A stretch of DNA of 8,081 nucleotides from Oscillospiraceae bacterium (lineage in GTDB: Bacteria; Bacillota; Clostridia; Oscillospirales; UBA644), in contig SVMP01000099.1 in NCBI GenBank assembly GCA_015067385.1, positions 1-8,081 of the forward strand, given 5' to 3'. The first letter of the stretch is position 1. Each line of letters opens with the position of its first letter. A program made the translations under genes and the position numbers. The notes below the pieces were generated by a model, which saw only the letters and a list, made by a program, of their open reading frames with translations, was not told the DNA's origin and searched no databases. Shown here piece by piece: positions 5,715 to 8,081 of this stretch.

Positions 5715-6539
5715 CTATTTCTCCGTGTTTTCAAGTATATACCGTGCCACGCTGTCGTCCGTGTTTCTGCCTATGATCTTATCTGCCGCCGCCTTGACTT
5801 TCTCGTGTGCGTTTTCTACCGCTATTTTAACATCGCACGCCTCGAACATCGGCAGGTCGTTAAGATTGTCACCGAAACCCACGATCACGTCAAAACCGTA
5901 CTTTTCTCTCAGAAATTCAACGCCGTGCTTTTTCGATGCGGTGTCTGCGAAAATCTCAAGATACCAGCCGTCCGTCTCGTAAATGTCTTTATAATATGTA
6001 TAGTTTATCCCCGAAATATTTCTGATCTTTTCAACAGCATCAAAGACCGTTTTTTCATCGTCCATGACCGCAAAATACGTTATCTCTTCGTCGATCTCGT
6101 CGGTCGAAACGATATTCGTGAATTTTTTATTGTATTTCTTTATGCGTTCGTCTATAAATTCCCGCATCATCGTGTTTTTTATACCGGTATAGTACGTTTT
6201 CAGCCCGTCGGAATTCGTGTAGATGAACGGACTTGCGCCTGCCTCTGCGATTTTTTCGTTGACGCTCTTTGCGGTCGCTCTTTCGATGATCCGTGTACAG
6301 ATATATTGCTTTTCACGAACGTCATAAACGGAAACTCCGTTCTGCGTTATCGACGGAACGGTCGGACGCGCGTTTTTCATTATTCCGTCAATAGTTGCCG
6401 ACGTTCTCGCCGTTGCAACTGCGAAATGACAGCCGTTTTTATAGGCTTTGTTCAACATCTCTGCCGAACGCTCCGAAAGCTCCGCATTTTTGTCGAGCAG
6501 TGTACCGTCAAGATCGGAAATGAATAGGGTTTTGGGCAT
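5715..6539 (-). CDS. Cof-type HAD-IIB family hydrolase (first gene of HAD pair)
   Basis: A complete 274-residue HAD-superfamily phosphatase with a C2B cap, likely acting on small cytoplasmic phosphate esters. Motif I is SDLDGT (Asp9, Asp11), motif II is ATART (Thr43), motif III is the lysine in SKKHGVEFL (Lys203/204), and motif IV is GFGDNLNDLPMF (Asp224, Asp228), which is textbook Cof family. Motif II carries Ala where Gly is most common (ATGR), a tolerated change. The ATG at 6539 is preceded by AAGGAG (6550-6545). An upstream TTG at 6569 extends the frame by ten codons into repeat sequence, lacks a ribosome binding site, and is rejected. It is the first gene of the HAD/HAD(/DUF378) operon and has an unusually structured leader of about 100 nt. 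Confidence 0.92.
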   Translation of the reverse strand: MPKTLFISDLDGTLLDKNAELSERSAEMLNKAYKNGCHFAVATARTSATIDGIMKNARPTVPSITQNGVSVYDVREKQYICTRIIERATAKSVNEKIAEAGASPFIYTNSDGLKTYYTGIKNTMMREFIDERIKKYNKKFTNIVSTDEIDEEITYFAVMDDEKTVFDAVEKIRNISGINYTYYKDIYETDGWYLEIFADTASKKHGVEFLREKYGFDVIVGFGDNLNDLPMFEACDVKIAVENAHEKVKAAADKIIGRNTDDSVARYILENTEK

Positions 6540-6551
6540 AAAGACTCCTTG

Positions 6552-6648
6552 AAGTGTTAAGTGGTTCAAGAACGCAAAGCGTTCTCGGTGGTAAGTGGTA
6601 AGTTAATTTTATTTGTTTAACACTTATCACTTACAACTTATCACTTTT
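6552..6648 (-). promoter_or_regulatory. Structured repeat-rich 5' leader of the HAD operon
   Basis: Between the promoter and the ribosome binding site, the minus strand reads as degenerate tandem units of the type AAGTGATAAGT/TGTAAGTGATAAG, then a return arm CTTACCACTTAC. The RNA can fold into a long hairpin: 6623-6634 pairs with 6591-6602 (11 of 12) and 6617-6620 with 6603-6606, with a 2-nt bulge and a 10-nt loop. It is followed by a triloop hairpin, AGAACGC-TTT-GCGTTCT (6585-6569). A 9-nt inverted repeat (6552-6560 with 6617-6625) offers an alternative fold. No U-tract follows, so it is not a standard terminator. No known riboswitch class is recognised. Confidence 0.6.
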
Positions 6649-6678
6649 ATTATACCACATTTCTCCGCTTTTCGTCAA
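6649..6678 (-). promoter_or_regulatory. Extended -10 promoter for the HAD operon
   Basis: On the minus strand, TTGACG (6678-6673) is followed after 18 nt by a perfect TATAAT (6654-6649) that also carries an upstream TGG, an extended -10. Transcription should start near 6642, so the whole repeat-rich leader would be in the mRNA. Confidence 0.8.
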
Positions 6679-6681
6679 GAT

Positions 6682-6693
6682 TTTCCATGGAAA
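6682..6693. promoter_or_regulatory. 12-bp palindrome between divergent promoters, candidate operator
   Basis: TTTCCATGGAAA is a perfect palindrome. It lies 3 nt upstream of the HAD-operon -35 box and 10 nt upstream of the -35 box for the SH3-C39 gene. This position suits a regulator that controls both promoters. No regulator gene is visible in the window, and a 12-bp palindrome could be chance in A/T-rich DNA. Confidence 0.35.
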
Positions 6694-6703
6694 GATTTTA
6701 GGG

Positions 6704-6733
6704 GTTACAAAAGGGCGGTCGGTATGTTAAAAT
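6704..6733 (+). promoter_or_regulatory. Promoter for the secreted SH3-C39 gene
   Basis: TAAAAT (6728-6733) is a 5-of-6 -10 box with TG one base upstream (6725-6726), an extended -10. GTTACA (6704-6709) at 18-nt spacing is a moderate -35. The predicted leader is about 40 nt. It diverges from the HAD-operon promoter, with 25 nt between the -35 boxes. Confidence 0.6.
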
Positions 6734-6779
6734 ATAAGCACGGAATAAACCGTTTAACAATCTGAAAGGAAACTTTTAT

Positions 6780-7730
6780 ATGAAAAAACTTTATTCGGCG
6801 GCGCTATGCTCTGCGCTTGTGCTGACTCTTTCTTTGCCGCTTACAGCCGCCACCGTGGGCAAGGTCTCAACAAACAGCACAGGGCTTAACGTCCGAAGCG
6901 GTGCAGGGACAGGCTATTCGATCGTTTCGTCCGCTCCGAAAAATACGTATCTTACTATTGAGAGCGAAAAGGACGGCTGGCTGAAAGTCCGCTACGGCGA
7001 GAATAATTACGGCTGGGTGTCGGACGATTACATAACCGATGTTCCGTCCAAAACACGATATGTCACCACTTCTTACGGCAAGCTCAACGTCCGAAGCGGC
7101 GCATCGAAGAACTATTCTGTTTTGACAAGACTGCCGAAAGGCACGGAAGTCCTCGTCATTTCCGAAAGCGGCGGCTGGTCGAAGATCGTTTATAACGGCA
7201 ACAAGGTCGGCTGGGTCAGTTCTGAGTTTTTAACATCGAAAGCATCTTCTTCGACATCTTCCGAAGCCGTCTATCTCTCGATTCCGCGATATTCGCAGAC
7301 CGACAGCCGTTGGAGATACGAGCGTCTCGGTAATTCGTCCAGAACGATAGGCAGTTCGGGCTGTACGACAACCTGCATTGCGATGGCGGAAACGTATCTT
7401 CGAGGGTACACTGTTTACCCCAATGCGATGGAAAACGAGCTGTCATATTCAAAAAGCGGCGATCTTTACTGGCCGAACGGCTACAATGCGATATTCTCGA
7501 AGGATTTTTCGGCGATACTTTCCGAGCTACGTGCGGGACGTCCCGTTCTTGTCGGCTCGAAAACATATTCGGGCGGTCAGCATTGGGTGCTTGTAACGGG
7601 CTATAACGGCGGCGGACTGAAAGCGTCTTCGTTTATCATCAACGACCCCGGAACATCCGCAAGAACAAACCTTTCGCAGTTCTTCTCCGCTTTCCCGGTG
7701 TTTTATAAGCTGGTAACAGTTCGTAGCTAA
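6780..7730 (+). CDS. Secreted protein with two bacterial SH3 domains and a C39-like peptidase domain
   Basis: This 316-residue protein has a signal peptide (two lysines then a hydrophobic stretch, about 4-22; likely cleavage after TAA at 22-24). Two SH3_3 repeats follow (about 28-87 and 93-152), each with LNVRSGA and GW(L/S)K then GWVS(D/S). A serine-rich linker (153-162) joins them to a peptidase C39-like domain (164-316). Bacterial SH3 domains bind peptidoglycan, so it is probably exported and wall-associated. In the papain-like domain the probable nucleophile is Cys195 in IGSSGCTTTC, with His268 in GQHWVLVTGY and Asn288/Asp289 in INDPG. Such proteins may be envelope peptidases or amidases; the substrate is unknown. 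The ATG at 6780 follows AAAGGA (6765-6770). The final Ser codon and TAA stop lie inside an AGCTAAATT repeat box, so the native C-terminus may have been altered. Confidence 0.9.
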   Translation: MKKLYSAALCSALVLTLSLPLTAATVGKVSTNSTGLNVRSGAGTGYSIVSSAPKNTYLTIESEKDGWLKVRYGENNYGWVSDDYITDVPSKTRYVTTSYGKLNVRSGASKNYSVLTRLPKGTEVLVISESGGWSKIVYNGNKVGWVSSEFLTSKASSSTSSEAVYLSIPRYSQTDSRWRYERLGNSSRTIGSSGCTTTCIAMAETYLRGYTVYPNAMENELSYSKSGDLYWPNGYNAIFSKDFSAILSELRAGRPVLVGSKTYSGGQHWVLVTGYNGGGLKASSFIINDPGTSARTNLSQFFSAFPVFYKLVTVRS

Positions 7731-7751
7731 ATTGTATAAATACAGCTAAAA
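7725..7751 (+). repeat. Second, two-box copy of the AGCTAAA repeat element
   Basis: AGCTAAATT (7725-7733) and AGCTAAAA (7744-7751) reproduce the last two boxes of the array at 3592-3620, including the following GTATAA and the preceding ACAGC context. The copy is joined in the same order to a related hairpin at 7756-7790. The first box overlaps the upstream gene: AGC is its last codon and TAA its stop. Confidence 0.85.
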
Positions 7752-7755
7752 GGAA

Positions 7756-7790
7756 ACAGAGCAGATACGGAAAAACCATATCTGCTCTGT
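7756..7790. terminator. Bidirectional hairpin terminator between SH3-C39 and CBM6 genes
   Basis: ACAGAGCAGATACGG (7756-7770) pairs with CCATATCTGCTCTGT (7776-7790) at 14 of 15 positions around an AAAAA loop, with a single C/A mismatch. On the minus strand the stem is followed by TTTCCTTTT, a fair U-tract. The plus-strand continuation is T-rich but broken. The GAGCAGATACG core is identical to the stem at 3628-3638. Confidence 0.8.
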
Positions 7791-7807
7791 TCATATAGCT
7801 TAATATT

Positions 7808-8081
7808 TTATTTTTCAAAACAAAAACTGTCCAATGCCATTCCTTTGCCCTTGAAGAATACCCAAAGAGCGTGAATGCCCTTGGTCTCTTTCGTTATCTT
7901 CATGGTATATTCATTGAAGCCTTCTCCGCCGTCGATCTCAACAGAGCCGATAACGTCGTCGGAACCGTCAACACGAAGCTCGATAACGCCTTTGCCTCTT
8001 ACGTTGAACTTGCAGGAAGAAACGCCGTCGCCGAAATCGATATATTTATATTCAGCCCATGCGTCTTTGAAATTACCGCCG
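7808..8081 (-). CDS. C-terminal CBM6-like carbohydrate-binding domain, 5' end cut by window
   Basis: Ninety C-terminal residues plus the stop are visible. The N-terminus lies beyond the right edge. The pattern is that of a family 6 carbohydrate-binding module: AEYKYIDFGDGVSSCKFNV, then GVIELRVDGSDDVIGSVEI, then a strand-turn region, then GIHALWVFFKGKG and a terminal LDSFCFEK. These correspond to the beta-strands VxFGxG, GxIExRxDxxxGxxIGxxxV and GxHxLYLVFxG of CBM6. Such modules bind xylan or other beta-glucans and usually sit at the C-terminus of secreted glycoside hydrolases such as GH43 arabinofuranosidases or xylosidases. The catalytic part is not in the window, so that link is inference. 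Two cysteines (visible residues 23 and 87) are present. It converges on the SH3-C39 gene, and the hairpin at 7756-7790 follows its stop. Confidence 0.72.
   Translation of the reverse strand, partial: GGNFKDAWAEYKYIDFGDGVSSCKFNVRGKGVIELRVDGSDDVIGSVEIDGGEGFNEYTMKITKETKGIHALWVFFKGKGMALDSFCFEK

Noticed and set aside
5346..6527. 393-codon open frame on the plus strand spanning both HAD genes.
   Set aside because: It is antisense to two adjacent motif-complete genes, runs across their junction, and has an unusual Arg/Cys/Phe/Val-rich composition. It is a shadow frame.
6540..6569. N-terminal extension of the first HAD protein from a TTG at 6569.
   Set aside because: The extra ten codons are repeat sequence, and the strong AAGGAG at 6550-6545 is placed for the ATG at 6539.

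Overview
The window looks like chromosomal DNA from a low-to-mid GC Firmicute of the class Clostridia, probably a gut or rumen Oscillospiraceae/Ruminococcaceae-type bacterium. This rests on the Gram-positive style ribosome binding sites (AAGGAG, GGAGG), strong sigma-A type promoters, an RlmH-TSCPD-phosphohexomutase cluster, a secreted SH3/C39 protein and a carbohydrate-binding module at the right edge. The species cannot be fixed from sequence reading alone. No rRNA, tRNA, CRISPR array, transposase, integrase or phage gene was seen.

Layout. At the left edge is the first 302 codons of ychF (minus strand, cut by the window). It diverges from a plus-strand cluster, rlmH - small TSCPD protein - alpha-phosphohexomutase (1106-3508), which ends in a multi-box repeat element and a hairpin. 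Convergent to it is a CysQ-type phosphatase (minus, 3670-4506) with its own consensus promoter. Upstream of that lies another minus-strand set, transcribed from about 6642 leftward: HAD-IIB phosphatase A (5715-6539), HAD-IIB phosphatase B (4938-5711), and a small DUF378 membrane protein (4632-4844), ending at a hairpin at 4577-4606. Divergent from the HAD operon is a secreted two-SH3 plus C39-like protease protein (6780-7730). It converges on the 3' end of a CBM6-like protein (minus, 7808-8081, cut by the window).

How the genes fit together. The protein genes are mostly housekeeping or common accessory families: translation-linked (YchF, RlmH), sugar-phosphate metabolism (phosphohexomutase, HAD phosphatases), nucleotide and sulfur housekeeping (CysQ), envelope (DUF378, SH3-C39) and polysaccharide binding (CBM6). 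I see no defence or other novel multi-protein system.

The unusual content lies between the genes. (1) A 3'-UTR element is built of AGCTAAATT boxes separated by miniature hairpins and followed by a GAGCAGATACG-stem terminator. It occurs twice, both times between convergent genes. The second copy supplies the stop codon of the upstream gene. (2) The HAD operon has a structured leader made of (A)AGTGATAAGT-type degenerate repeats plus a triloop hairpin. (3) A perfect 12-bp palindrome sits midway between two divergent promoters. All annotation here is by eye, and family assignments rest on recognised motifs.
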